Assembly: GCA_947179485.1 (NCBI GenBank)
Contig: OX359250.1
Span: forward strand, 42,974,600-43,038,599
Direction: 5' to 3'
Length of the DNA: 64,000 bases
Origin: Allacma fusca
Taxonomy: Eukaryota > Arthropoda > Collembola > Symphypleona > Sminthuridae
The position numbers and the translations under genes are program-made. The notes beneath the pieces are model-generated. The model ran no database searches, was not told where the DNA came from, and worked only from the letters and a program-made list of their open reading frames with translations. The first letter of the stretch is position 1. Each line of letters begins with the position of its first letter. Below are positions 30,211-42,621 of the stretch, piece after piece.

Positions 30211-31578
30211 ATGTCACGAATTTTATTCGGATATTACAAGGCTCGTGCATTTTACCAAACTGGTAAGCACATACGATTTACTGTATTTCTGACTTTTACG
30301 GAGTCAATCCGAAATTGTGGAATGATTTGGACAATACAAGACATGTGTACCAGTATCGAAAAAGTTTCCGGGAAGAAGATGCTAGGCAGGAGCCGGAAAA
30401 GTATTTTGAGGAAATATCAGAATATTTGCAGTGTTGTGGAAACTCCTGAAATTACCGGTATTCTACTCTTAAACAAGTATAGCGATCCAGATCTCAAATT
30501 GTTCCACTCACTATGTCCCCACGGAAAACTCTTTCACGGGTCAGTGTTATCACGTGCCATGAGAAGAAGCGGAAAAATACACCTTCGGTTCAAATCTGAC
30601 CATGATTTGTTTGTCTGGATGCAAAGGACAATCAAATGGCTTTCGTCAAACTGGGTTTACTTTTCCTCGTACCTACGTAAGTATAATCATTTCTAAATAG
30701 CTGTAGTATAACATGATATTGTTGATTATGATGATATTTGTTATGTAAGTTAATGCCTATGCCTGATGTCTTTTTGCATTTTGTTTATTTGTATTTATCA
30801 TCATCATCATCATATTCATTTTATGTATTTTTGTAGATGGTATTAGTCAGCAGATCGATAATCGGTATTTGGATGGTGCCTATCAACACTACCTTTCTCT
30901 TGGACCAAAGGGGTACTATTTTGGTAGGGCGAAGACAAATTTTACTCTGATGGAGATTGAAAGATGGTATTCCATTGAAGGACCAGAGGAGAAGAAATCA
31001 CTCAATCCAACTCATTTCCGTGTTCACCGACAGTCCTATGGTCATCCCTATGAATCATTCTACATGGAACATAGACAGCATGGTTCAAAAATGTATTTGG
31101 AATTTTGGTATTACAGATGATATCAGGAAATATGCATTTATATTTTTCGATAATGAGACTCGTCGTATATGTACTGACTTTAATAATTAATTATTACAAA
31201 GCATGTACATCTACTCCTGGTTGGAGCTCATTGGTTGAACTTGTACAACATAGAGCCCCATCACCAATCATTGCACATACAGAAATTATTGTTGAACAAT
31301 TCCCGCTCCGGGAATTGGCAATTTCTTCAAATAAGTTCAAACATTTTTTCGAGGAGATCTGGAAAGTTCTGGATGAAAAAATGTTTGATCTGGACTTTAT
31401 TGGAGAACTAGCAAAAAAGCAGAGGGATGAGTCATACGATGATTTTCCTGATTTTGTGTGCACAACTGAACGTGAGATAAAACTTCGTTATTATCCCAAA
31501 TTACCAAGTGTTGATAGTTGTGATGAACCATATGAAACGGATGACGAACATGGGTACTTCCCAAGTTTGCCAACCTAA
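30211..31578 (+). pseudogene. Conserved Polinton gene of unknown function (copy in B)
   Basis: Begins MSRILFGYYKA and is homologous along its length to the minus-strand gene at 40644-42143 in Polinton A; shared short blocks include ILLLN...DPDL, LFHS.CP.GK.FHGS, LRFKSD and WVYFSSYL. A DDE/DEDD-like acidic tail is present. In both Polintons it faces the pol-ATPase pair tail to tail. Fossil; broken in several places. No fold recognised. Confidence 0.6.
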
Positions 31579-31799
31579 CCTTCTGATGACAGTGATACTC
31601 CACAAGTAGAATGTTATCAACAAACTGTATACGACAGCCCCGAAATATCCAATAGGAATTTTGAACTGTATGATCGAAAAATATCTATGCATCATGATCA
31701 GACTATGTCACAGCGAATGAAAGCTAGACCTAGTTGGTACTATTGTAGAGTAGACACTTCTGATGAAGAAGATGAGCATGCAGATGTTGATAATACTGG

Positions 31800-32225
31800 C
31801 AAATTTGAAACACATGATGTATTTGGCATTTCTTGTTAGCACTGTTGCACCTTTTTGATAGAAATTCTGGAGGATAAGCATAACGAATATATTTCTATGA
31901 TGACTCACGACAGAATAAATTTTCTTCTTTCTTTCCCGTTGTGGCTTCCGTCATTAGATCGTCAATTATCACAAGCACTGGGCTCGTTTTTCCTTCATCG
32001 ACATCATACTCAAGCCCTCTCACATACTAAATTTTATTTTCTGCAAGTTTTTGCATTTCAGCAAATAAAACTGGTTGATTTTCAGAAAAGCAATAAATTA
32101 AACGTTCAACTAAGGGGCTCAAAAATGTCATCTCGACGCTTTATTATTTCACTGACAAGAACTGATTTACCAGACTGGCTTGGACCCGCGATAATTAAAT
32201 TACCCGGGACCCTTAATTTGTAATC
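31800..32225 (-). pseudogene. Polinton packaging ATPase (A32/FtsK-like), copy in B
   Basis: The minus strand shows a Walker A motif GPSQSGKS, a Walker B-like IIDDLMTEA and the downstream QNF...KGATVLTRNAKYI block, all matching the ATPase of Polinton A. These ATPases pump DNA into virus-like capsids. Fossil, broken in several places. Confidence 0.75.
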
Positions 32226-32423
32226 AAAATTGCCCCCACTTGCCAATGTTATTTTAAGATATTTTTTCTATTTATTCAATTCTCACACATAAACACAACA
32301 ACATCAGCAATTACAATAACAACGACAGCATATGTGTAATCAATCAGATTTCTTACTTGTAACTAACATATTTATATTTTTAACTATAGACTTAAATATT
32401 TATTGGAATTCAGGAATATCTTT

Positions 32424-33128
32424 AGTAGTGGTTATAGTGGAGGTACCCATGTTAAAATTCCCCATGTTAATTTTGCACGGGTTAAACAAACGGCAGTAGA
32501 CACCCATGTTAAAAAATTACCCACGTTAATTATATGGCAGTAGACACTCATGTTAATTTGAGAACCTACGTCAGTGATATGGTTTACTCGTGTTCGCATC
32601 ACAGCACATACCTAAGTAAATGATCTCGAGTTGCTCATGTTACTAATACTCGTGTTAAATGAGTAGGTATGTACTTCTCGTGTCCATCAAATGGTAGTAG
32701 ATGCCCATTTTAAATAAGTGGGTATGTACCTCCCGTGTTAATTAAATGGCAGTAGATGCCCATGTTAAATAAGTGTGTATGTACATCCCGTATTAATTAA
32801 ATGGCAGTAGATGCCCATGTTAAATAAGTGTGTATGTACATCCCGTGTTAATTAAATGGCAGTAGATGCCCATGTTAAATAAGTGTGTATGTACATCCGG
32901 TGTTAATTAAATGGCAGTAGTTGCCCACGTTAATTAAATGCGTATGTACTGCCCACGTTAATGAATAAGATGTCCATTTTAATTCCATGGGCATGAGTTG
33001 CGCATGTTAAATTCGGACATGGGTAGAATTCCCTCACGGTACCATTCGCACATACAAATATACTCAAAACAATTCTTTCGCGGTCGTAAAAAATCGGGCA
33101 TACTGAAGAAAAAATACATAGCACAAAT
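32424..33128 (+). repeat. Polinton A left terminal inverted repeat
   Basis: Pairs with 50188-50796. It contains about five units of a 55-bp tandem repeat (AATGGCAGTAGATGCCCATG...TGTATGTACATCCCGTGTTA) between about 32680 and 32950. The right arm has fewer units, which explains the length difference. Confidence 0.92.
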
Positions 33129-33468
33129 AGTTCGGGAATTAAATCATTTTATTGATTAATTCAACACAATGAACTCACAATGATTAAGTAATTTTAACCA
33201 AAAGACATTATGATTTGTTTCATGCCAGATAATGATTCAAACAAAGTAAGTCGGGATCATTACAGCTTACCATGATGTGGTAGCTTACGAAATCACGTGC
33301 ACGGGTCTTTGCCTGTGAATCTGTCCCCAAATCTAACGATCCTCATTTTGGCAGAATCTTCAATGGTACTAGGTAAAGTAAAAATAAGCAAAATTATAAT
33401 GTTGTGTATAAATTATTTCATGTTATTGGACATATATTAGAAAATCAAGTTAAAATTGACATAAGTAC

Positions 33469-34044
33469 TTACATATGATCTGAAGGCTCCCAAGTAAGTG
33501 TGATTCCTGGATTCTTTAAAATCCCGTCTACAGTATTAAGGGCAGGGTTCTCAAACAGGATTAAGCAGATGAAACGGTACAAATACGCCAATGTGTAGTA
33601 TTCCGGAATGCGTCTGCTGATGGGTGTGTAAGTGTTGTCCGGAATAACAAGTATGGGTTTTGAGGTTCCATCATGTCCGATTACATCAGATTGATAAATG
33701 ATGCGTAGCTTCCCGAATCCCATGTAATTGCCTTGCATAAACATTATAATTTGTGCAGCAACCCCCATGACTTCAAACAAGTTGGATTGTAATCCCATTT
33801 CGGGCGTTGAGGTCACGGGAAGAATTCCCGTATATGCTGTCCGAATCAGGCAGAATGCTGCCGGTTGAGACTTCACCTCTTGGTAAATGAAGTGTTTGCT
33901 GTTTATGACAAGTTCTTCATCCTGTAGTTTGTTACGTTCCGGACTTGGAGCATCACTTGCACTGATATTGAAACTTGGCTTAAAGCAAATTGTCCGGCTT
34001 TTCAAATTTGCTTTCACACGTTCCATTATTAGTTGGCTAACCAT
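33469..34044 (-). CDS. Unknown Polinton A gene (191 codons)
   Basis: First minus-strand gene inside the left terminal repeat. It has an even residue mix with several aromatic/hydrophobic blocks (AAQIIMFMQGNYMGFGKLRI, YYTLAYLYRFICLILFENP). The frame looks uninterrupted. No domain recognised; it is transcribed away from the polymerase. Part of the fossil. Confidence 0.5.
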   Translation of the reverse strand: MVSQLIMERVKANLKSRTICFKPSFNISASDAPSPERNKLQDEELVINSKHFIYQEVKSQPAAFCLIRTAYTGILPVTSTPEMGLQSNLFEVMGVAAQIIMFMQGNYMGFGKLRIIYQSDVIGHDGTSKPILVIPDNTYTPISRRIPEYYTLAYLYRFICLILFENPALNTVDGILKNPGITLTWEPSDHM

Positions 34045-34379
34045 GGTGATAGACTTGGAGTTTAATTTGAGTTGAAAATAGTTGATGGTGTTGTAATGGA
34101 GGTAGAAATAAAAGGAATGAGTGAAGGCTAGTGAAGAGAAAAGGAATTATGGCAGGGATAAGATCGTTCGTCTTGAGAACGCATTTTTGAAATATGAAAC
34201 CATTTATTGCACATCGATATTGGACAGTATGGCAAGTAAAGAAAAAACAGCTCAGTCGTTTGGTTACAGTTCATGAGTGATAATCCAGTGAGTAATTTAC
34301 CCCTGGTCTTTTGTAAGGATCCGACCGAGTAATTAGTTGGCTTTAATTGGAAACTGCAAAGTGGTTGTTTATTGTAAAA

Positions 34380-35762
34380 TGGAAGTGTGCACTGTTTGTG
34401 GAAAGGGATATGATAACTTGGACAATCATAATGACCAATTTCACATGGACTGGGCAGCAAGTTTTGGACGGGAACCATTCATAGGTAATTAAGAATACTA
34501 GAAATACATTTATTGTTCAGAGTATTTCTTTTGTGAATGAATCATGTTTCCAACAGAATTAATTTACGAGACAAGTTTTTTTAAATGAGTCATTTTACAC
34601 ATTTTAGAATCAGAATTGGAGATGGTCCGTGCGAACACTGATACGGATATGACATTGGAGCAGGAAAATGAAAATGGAATGGAAAAACCCGTTGAGTCAA
34701 TTAGTGCGAGTGGAGATACCACATCAGGTAAGAAATTAATTATTATTATTGTTGTTGTTGTTTTGGCGTTGATGTAGTTACATGAGGTTTTAAATATTAT
34801 TTACTTGCTAAATATGAAATTATTAATTTAAATGGACTTAATAGTTTCAGAAGGACAGAATGAATTCTTGAACGCGGACGATGTGGACAATGACGATAAT
34901 AATGTTGATGGTATTGAGAATGCAGCTCATATTGCAGAAGGAGAGTGTGGGAACATTGCAGTCTTGCGTAAGTAAATAATTACATACGGTCTCCTATTTC
35001 ACTTGCCTTATATTAGATTAGATATAGTGATTCATGCAAGTATATAATTGATAATAATGTAATGTAGGTAACGTAACTGATGGTTTGGCCAATGATTCAA
35101 CTGGAGCTGACAATGAGTCAGATTATCATTTTGGACTGGAATGTAATCAATCGCTATTACGAAATGCTCCTGGGATCAGGATGACGAAGCCAGATGGTAA
35201 AAACTAGTATTCACAGTGCATTTTGTTAAAATAAACTAGAACGAAGTGGATAATATTATCAATTATGCAACTTTTTTTTCGCGTAGATAAAGCCAATAAT
35301 GGTGATTTTCAACGCAACTCAACTAGCTCTAATTTTTTAGAGATTCGCCACGAGACACTTCCTCCTCCGGAAATAATGGCAAGAGACCATATGGAACTGA
35401 CAATGAACAGCCCGGATGCAGCTTTTGGGAATATAGAGCCAACAGGGCAGCGACAAGAGCATCAAATGTCAATGGAACCGGAATTGTATCAGAATGCCCC
35501 AATTCAACTGGAACTGACACCGACAGGACCCAACAACGATTTAGTGCAGAACATGGAGGGGATTTCAAACGAATTCGAATCACACCACCAGGATTCGGGC
35601 ATGGGAGATGTAGACAAGGTGGAGAACCAGGATTCAAAGAACCGGGAGATGTTTTCGGACAAGAGATCCTCCATCGGGGAGAACGTAATGTCTACTTTGA
35701 AAGTGGAGCGAATGAGGAAAACACCATTGGTAATTATCAGCTCAGACGAGGAGAGCAATTAG
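34380..35762 (+). pseudogene. Acidic, intron-containing 5' region ahead of Polinton A polymerase
   Basis: Starts with a C2H2-like finger (CTVCGKGYDNLDNH...H) at 34380. Further short coding blocks are rich in Asp, Glu and Asn and are bounded by GT and AG signals, giving the look of several small exons before the polymerase region. Introns in this 5' zone of animal Polinton genes are plausible, but this is inferred only from signals. Fossil. Confidence 0.45.
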
Positions 35763-35867
35763 GTAATATCTATTGTACTTTTATAGACATGAGTTTTGCA
35801 TAAATGCTGCTTCTGTCGACATATGCTTATGTGTTATCATTTGTTTTCATATTATAGACGAAGCTGA

Positions 35868-38800
35868 TCAAAATGAGGAAGTTGATGAAGGGAATGTGTC
35901 GCAGCAGCAACAACAACAACTACAAGAACAACAACACCATGATGAAGAGAAACTGAGGCTGACAATCCAGTCATATCGAGATCGACTCTGCCCTATATGT
36001 ACAATTCATTTTACTTCCCGTGTAGATTTGGACGTACATAATTTCAATGTGCATAGACATCTCTACTATGTAAGTGATGCACACAATATCCAATTAGGCG
36101 GTAGTTTAAATACTAATGAAAATAATAACTTAGGATTAAGATTTATTATGAAAGCTAATGCTTTTGATACATGCAAGGAGTACTTACTATCAATGAGTAA
36201 TCATACATTTATGTCAATTGACGGTCTTTTTGTTGCTATACGAGGAATTTTGAAAAAAGCAATGGCAGAGATTTTAAAGGAAAAAAAGAGTAGTACGTTT
36301 TTTGCTCATGCAAAGGTATTAATGGACTTTTGAGGAAACAGTTCAAGAAACATTTTTTATTAATTCCATGTGTCACAAGGTGTTAGATAAATGTATGATG
36401 AATGCTACAATGGAATTAATGTGTAAAAAAATGCCAGACGATGTAGCAACAATGACAACAAGGAGTAGTAATTGGAACGTAGTCAATATTTCGGAATTTT
36501 CGTTTACAACTATTCCTTTCAATCCTCTAAGTGGTGGTAATAGTACATATTTTCCTATACCAGAAGGACTGAAGGGAAAGAATTGTGTTGTTAATGTTGA
36601 GAATGAAAATGATAAAAAATGTTTCTTATACTCTGTTTTAGCTGAGTTGAATCCACTATATAGAGGCAGTCAGACAAAAAGAAGTAGGGCGTCAAAACCA
36701 GAGTCATACATTGACACAGCCCATAGAATTAATCATTCATTCTTAAAATATCCTGTTAAGGTTAAAGATATCCCACGATTTGAGAAGCATAATCCAAGTA
36801 TTTCAATCAACGTAATTGGTTATGAGTAAAATGGAGCCAAATACAAAACTAAGGGCGGACATGAGCGAAAAAAAGGAAATGTGTATCTTTTGTACGTAAG
36901 TAGTAATGTAACAGCTGAAAAACATATTGATTTACTCCTAGTAACAGAAAATAATGAGTCATTATGTGTTACTTAAACAGAGTTTAGAAAACCCAACAAG
37001 CGGTTTGTCACGACTTGTTAATGAACAAGGAAAGGGACAAAATTTTTTTTGCTATTCATGTCTTGGCAGATTTGTAACTCCAGATACCTTAGCTAGGCAT
37101 AGAGAAATATGCATAGTCTATAAACCACAAATTACACGTTTTCCTATGAAAAGAAAATACAGGTTTATGGATTTTAACCGAACATTAACGCAATGGTTTA
37201 TAGTTTATGCAGATTTCGAATCAATTCTTAGACCAATCCAACAAGAATCATGTCCTGAAATAACAACTTGCTTAGATATTGATTGTGTATTTGATCATCA
37301 AGAGAACACAACAAAGGTTTCCCAACATTTACCCTGTGGTTATGCTTATATAATTAAACGTCACTCGGGGGAAATATTATATTCGGAAAGGTACCGAGGA
37401 GAGGACGCTCATGAGAGATTCATTGAAAGTATAATTCAGCATACAGATAAATATTTTGAAGAGATTAAAGAATGTCAACTAAGGAATAAAAACGTTCCCA
37501 TTTTGACACCCGAACAGGAAGAACTTAAAGATAGAACAATAAATTGTTGTTTTTGTAAGAAGACGTTTAGGTATGACGAGACTAAAATTATTCATCATGA
37601 CCACATAACAAATCAAGTGGTAGGTTTTGCTCACAATGAGTGTAATATTAATGCAAGGATTCGATTAACAATTTTTTGTATTTTTTCACAATCTCTCATA
37701 CGATTCTCAGTTTATTTTGAAAGGTATTAGCTCTAACAACGAGGATATAAAAAGCGTCAATTCAATTCCACTCACTCATGAAAAACACATGAGTATTTCC
37801 ATGACAACAAAGAAGAATTATGTCATAAGATTTGTGGATTCTCTCAAATTTCTTCCAGACTCATTGGAAAATATAGTGGAGACAGCTCGAAAAGATGGTA
37901 CCGAAATATTTACAACAGTTAAAGAACTGTTTAGAGAATTTTCGGATGAATCAATTGAACTTTTATTTAAGAAACAATACTATCCACAATACATGAGTGA
38001 TTTTTCCAAGTTCCACGAAACCCATCTTCCACCTAGGGAATATTTTTACTCTGCATTGCAGGAGCAAACTATTAGCGAGCATAATTATAGGCATGCAATA
38101 AAAGTTTGGAATGCATTTAATATTCAATCAATGGGAGAGTTTCACGATTTATATGTACTTTCAGATGTTGCATTATTATGTGATGTATTTGAACAATTTC
38201 GGCGGACAACAATTCAAGCTTTTACAGTTGACCCGGCACATTACATAAGCTTGCCGGGTATGAGTAAAGACGCCAGTATATTAATGAGTAAAACAGAATT
38301 CGATCTTATTCAAGATCGGGAACAGTTTCTTTTTATCGAAAAATCTATACGTGGTGGAATAACGCAAACATGTCTAAAGATGGCAGAAGTCAATAATCCA
38401 TATATGGGTGCCCAGTATTGTCCAGATAAGTCACACAGTTACATGCAATATTGGGATATGACAAATCTTTATGGGTTTGCCATGTCTCAAAGCTTACCAT
38501 ACGGAGGTTATGAATGGGTTAGGCAAGCTGATTGGATGAACAAGACAATTCCTGAAATTATTGTTTGGATAATGTCCATAGGGGACGATGATTCCAGGGG
38601 CTATTTTTTCGAGATAGACTTTTTTGTACCCCCTGAATTACACGATTATTTGAATGAATTCCCACCCGGTCCAGAAAAAGAACAAATTGATTTTGAAAAA
38701 CTTTCCCTACACTCTCAAGAGCAATTCCAAAGACTTGGATTTGTTGGTAATCAATTAAAAACACAAAAATTAATTTGTTCATTACTCCCAAAAACCAAGT

Positions 38801-39798
38801 ATGTCTTGCACTATAGAATTTTGAAAGTATATTTGAAATTAGGAATTCAGATAACAAAAGTGCATAGGATTTTGTCGTTTCAACAAAAACAGTGGATGAA
38901 ACCATTTGTAGAATACTGCGCTTTACGACGCTCACAGGCAAAGTCTGCATATGTGAAGGTATTAATGAAGTTAATTCCAAATGTGTGCTATGGTAGAATG
39001 TGTATGGATAAGAGAAAACAAAAGAATAGCAGATTTGCAAGAAGTGGGAAAGAATGTAAAAAATGGGCAAACAAGCCCACATTAGATAGCATGGAAATAA
39101 TTTTCAATGGTGACATGGTAATTTTTTACTTGAAAAAAATGTCCATTTTGATGGATTCAATGATAGCATCAGGGAGTGCCGTGCTTGATATATCTAAAGC
39201 ACACATGTATGAATTTCATTATGAATTTACAAAAAAATACTACCCTGGACCTAAATCACAAATATGTATGATGGACACAGATTCATTTGTATATTTAATT
39301 ATAACTCATGATTTGTACGATGATTTGAGAAAGTACTATTATGAATATAATGACAAAAGATTCGATTTCAGTGTGTACGTAGGTTGTAAGGACAAAAGGA
39401 AAGAATTATTATATACGAATGAACAAAAAGGAGTATTGGGTTTAATGAAAGACGAAATGCCAAATAGTATTTTGGTTAAAGGTGTATTCTTAGCTCCGAA
39501 ATTATACTGCTTACTTAGATTAGATGATTTACAATATGATCATGTATCCTATATCAGAGCTAAGGGTATAGTTAAGAGGGCAATTAAAAATAGATTGAAC
39601 TATGAAATGTTTGCAAAGTCTTTAGAAGAGGGATCAGTTTGGGATATACCAATGACATCTTTACGCAGTTTTAAACATGAATTGTACACAATTACACTAA
39701 ACAAGTCAGCGTTAAGTAGCTTTGATTCCAAAAAATATTGGATAAGTAAATACAACAGTTTGTCATTTGGTCATAGGGATACGTCCATGTTTGAATGA
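35868..39798 (+). pseudogene. Polinton A protein-primed DNA polymerase B
   Basis: Family B polymerase that would copy the element using a terminal protein primer. Motifs visible: a CPICTIHF...H finger near the start, exonuclease motif YADFESIL, Cys-rich/HNH-like segment CCFCKK...HHDH...AHNECN, polymerase motif A region DMTNLYGFAMS, motif B region KLIPNVCYGRM and motif C MMDTDSF. The C terminus ends near SFGHRDTS. Broken in several places. It lies upstream of the ATPase in the same orientation. Confidence 0.93.
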
Positions 39799-39862
39799 AC
39801 TCCTGCATAAAAATGTATCCATACTGTAAATACGTTAATTCTTTATTATTAATAATTCAGGT

Positions 39863-40643
39863 GTGATGAAGGTCCTAATATGAGAACATGTTGCTGTTGT
39901 TTTTGTTACGATAGCTGTTGGTGGAAAATTTTAATGAATAAAGACAGAACAAAAGGAAATAATTTAAAACAGTTATTTTCATTCACAGAAATGCAAGTGG
40001 CGACGAGTTTGATTATAAGCTAAAGGTGCCGGGTAATTTAATTATTGCCGGACCTTCGCAATCTGGGAAATCAGTCCTAGTCTCAGAAATAATTAAAAGA
40101 CGAAATGAAATATTTCATCCAAATGTGGAAAGAATAATATACTGTTATTCCGAATACCAGCCGATTTTATTCGGAGAAATGCAAAATAATTCAAATATTA
40201 AAATCGAGTTTGTCCGTGGACTAGAATATGATGTGGATGAAGGGAACACAATTCCAGTACTTGGAATAATTGACGATTTGATGACGGAAGCAACAATGGG
40301 TAAAAAAGTTGAAAACCTTTTCTGCCGTGAAAGTCATCACCGTAATATGTTTGTGATTCTAATTCTTCAGAATTTCTAGCAAAAAGGAGCAACAGTGCTA
40401 ACAAGAAATGCAAAATACATCATAAGCTTTAAATTTGTAAAAGATTCAACTTTGATTAACATTTTGGGAAGACAAATAAATTTTGGGAAACGAGATGAAG
40501 TTTTGGAATCTGCATACAAGGATTCCACTTCAAAACCACATGGATATGTTGCGATTGATACAAGTGCTACGCAAAAAGATTCTCACAGATATAGATCATG
40601 TGTTTTTCCAGACAAACTATGTACAGTATATGTAAAGAAATGA
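39863..40643 (+). pseudogene. Polinton A packaging ATPase
   Basis: FtsK/HerA-type (A32-like) genome-packaging ATPase. Walker A GPSQSGKS is followed by the Walker B-like VLGIIDDLMTEA, then ILILQNF and the KGATVLTRNAKYIISF block with a C-terminal FPDKLC. Same strand as the polymerase and separated from it by a short gap. Broken once or twice. Confidence 0.9.
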
Positions 40644-42143
40644 TTAAAGCATACAACATTCTTCCTCTTTATTACTGTCATCGTCATCAGACGTGTCTTG
40701 TCTTTGGTAATACCAACATGGGTTATATTTCATTTGGTTTGACACCAATTGGTTATGATGCAACGAAATTTTACGATCGTACATTACCAAATTCCTGTTA
40801 TCCTTTTCAGGATTGTAGGCAATCATAGTCTGGTAATCATCATGATATTTTCTATAAGGATATGACGGAAAGACTTTGATTCCATTATCATCATCGGACT
40901 CCTCATCACAACTATCGTTAGATGGAAGGTTTGGATAATAATGTTGTTTTAGCTCTCGTTTATTACTATATTTATAACCAAAAACGCAACTATTATCTCC
41001 ATGGGCTTTTGCTAATTGTTGAATAAAATTCAAATCAAACATTTTTTCGTCAAGAATATTCCATATCTCTTGAAAAAATCGTTTGAAATAATTAGAATTC
41101 ATTTCAAAGTCATCCTGTGGGTAAGATTTGTCGGGATCCTCGTTGTGAGCTGTGATTGGCCGTCAAACCTTATCTTTAACCAATTCGACCAGTGGATTCA
41201 AGACAGCACATCTGGTGACATTCGGATTCAAATTTCGTGCGAGCTGATAAGTCTTATCGTCTAGAAATATAAATGCTTGTTTTTCGATACCTTCGCGTAT
41301 TCCAAACTCCGAACCCATTGGCATTGATCTGCATGGACGACAATTGAAGTAAAATGACTCAAATGACCCCCTCGTGACTGTCGATGAATACGGAAGTCTG
41401 TGGGTAATATGGACCTCTTGTTCGTAAGAATATCCATGGCATGCCAAGTTTCAATCTCCATTAGTGTAACAGTTTCCCTCATCCGGTCAAAGTAACACGA
41501 TTTTGGCCCTAAGTCAAGACATCCCGGGTAAACATCATCCAAATACCGGTTGTCGATGGGATTGTCCAAGCCGGCTACGTATACAAATATGATTGTAAAT
41601 AGATTATTTCCAAATAACTAATCCATGGTGAATGGCCAGATACATGTATCATTTATAAATATGCTTTCAGTCATACTCACATAAATATGCAGAAAAGTAG
41701 ATCCATTTTGATGAAATAAAGTCGATGGCTCTTTCCATAAACACAAAAACTTCCCGATCAGATTTAAACTTTAGCTTTTTTCTTCCATTTTTTGAGTTGA
41801 CACGAGCAAGTAAACTTCCATGAAAAAATTTCCCTTCGGGGCAAACGGATAGAAACAGTTGGAGATCTGGATCGTTTTCTTGGTTGAGTAGAATGATGGC
41901 TGATCTGCATGGAGTTTCTAAAACACTAAGGAAATAACTTGATATTTCCTCAAAATATTTTGCCGGTGACTGCCTTACAACCTCTTGATCAACATGTTTT
42001 CGATATTGGTACAAATGCCGGGTATTTTGAAAATCTTGCCACAATTTCGGATTCACCCCATAAAAGTCAGAAATATAACGTATGTGTTGGCCTGTGTAGT
42101 AAATACTACTAGCTTTATAATATCCGAACAAAATTCGAGACAT
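40644..42143 (-). pseudogene. Conserved Polinton gene of unknown function (copy in A)
   Basis: Begins MSRILFGYYKASS at 42143 and runs leftward to the ATPase end, convergent with it. It has homology to the B copy at 30211-31578 in every block. The middle part contains DLGPKSCYFDRM and TLMEIETWHAMD; the C-terminal part is acidic (DEESDDDNG, DTSDDDDSNKEEE). The same position and orientation in both Polintons argue that it is a genuine lineage gene. Broken in a few places; no fold recognised. Confidence 0.65.
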
Positions 42144-42179
42144 GTTAAAACACTGTCAAATTAAAAGTATATTAGAGTC

Positions 42180-42240
42180 TCAACAGTAGTAGTAGTAGTC
42201 GTAGTAGTAGCAAGACGAAAAATAATAATAATAAAAAGTT
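42180..42240. repeat. AGT-rich trinucleotide microsatellite
   Basis: (AGT)n with single-base interruptions followed by (AAT)n, between the unknown gene and the conserved hairpin of Polinton A. Confidence 0.8.
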
Positions 42241-42289
42241 TGATCAGACTGGAAAATTTTCAGAACAGTCTAATTTACACGTCTGCGCT

Positions 42290-42400
42290 TTGTCTCTGCC
42301 CATCCTCCCCCAGGAGCCTGGCTGGATAATGGGAAAGGAAGGGGAGGGTAGGGAAAAAGGGTCCAGCCAGGCTCGTTTCCTTTCCCCCACCTTACCCCTA
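42290..42400. promoter_or_regulatory. Conserved hairpin upstream of the unknown Polinton gene
   Basis: GAGCCTGGCTGGATAA at 42315 pairs with TCCAGCCAGGCTCG at 42361, with a GA-rich loop of about 30 bases. The equivalent palindrome precedes the B copy at 29990-30055 (AGCTTGGCTGGA / TCCAGCCAAGCT). Conservation between diverged Polintons suggests a regulatory or replication role; this is inference. Confidence 0.55.
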
Positions 42401-42621
42401 TTCCTTCCGTAATATGACAAGATTCTTACCCTCTCCAGAATAATGCGATTATTATGCATCTACCATGTAAATGTTTAGAGATGATCATGTTAAGTAATTG
42501 ACAAGTTATTCAATTAAAACAATTCTGAGATCTGTGTGATATTTTGTTAATTTTATCGAACATATTTTATTCAAGAATGACATTCATCATGGAAAATGTG
42601 CTTGTCATGGAAGTGGGAAAA

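Larger units (their letters stand above)
29925..32417 (-). mobile_element. Polinton B fragment, left part (fossil)
   Basis: Remnant of a Polinton/Maverick oriented opposite to the intact-ended Polinton A. It carries a conserved hairpin region (about 29990-30060), the conserved unknown gene on the plus strand (30211-31578) and a broken packaging ATPase on the minus strand (about 31800-32220). Gene order equals that of A from pol to the hairpin. The B fragment continues at 50803 beyond Polinton A. No terminal repeat of B lies in the window. It is older than A, broken and truncated. Confidence 0.8.
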
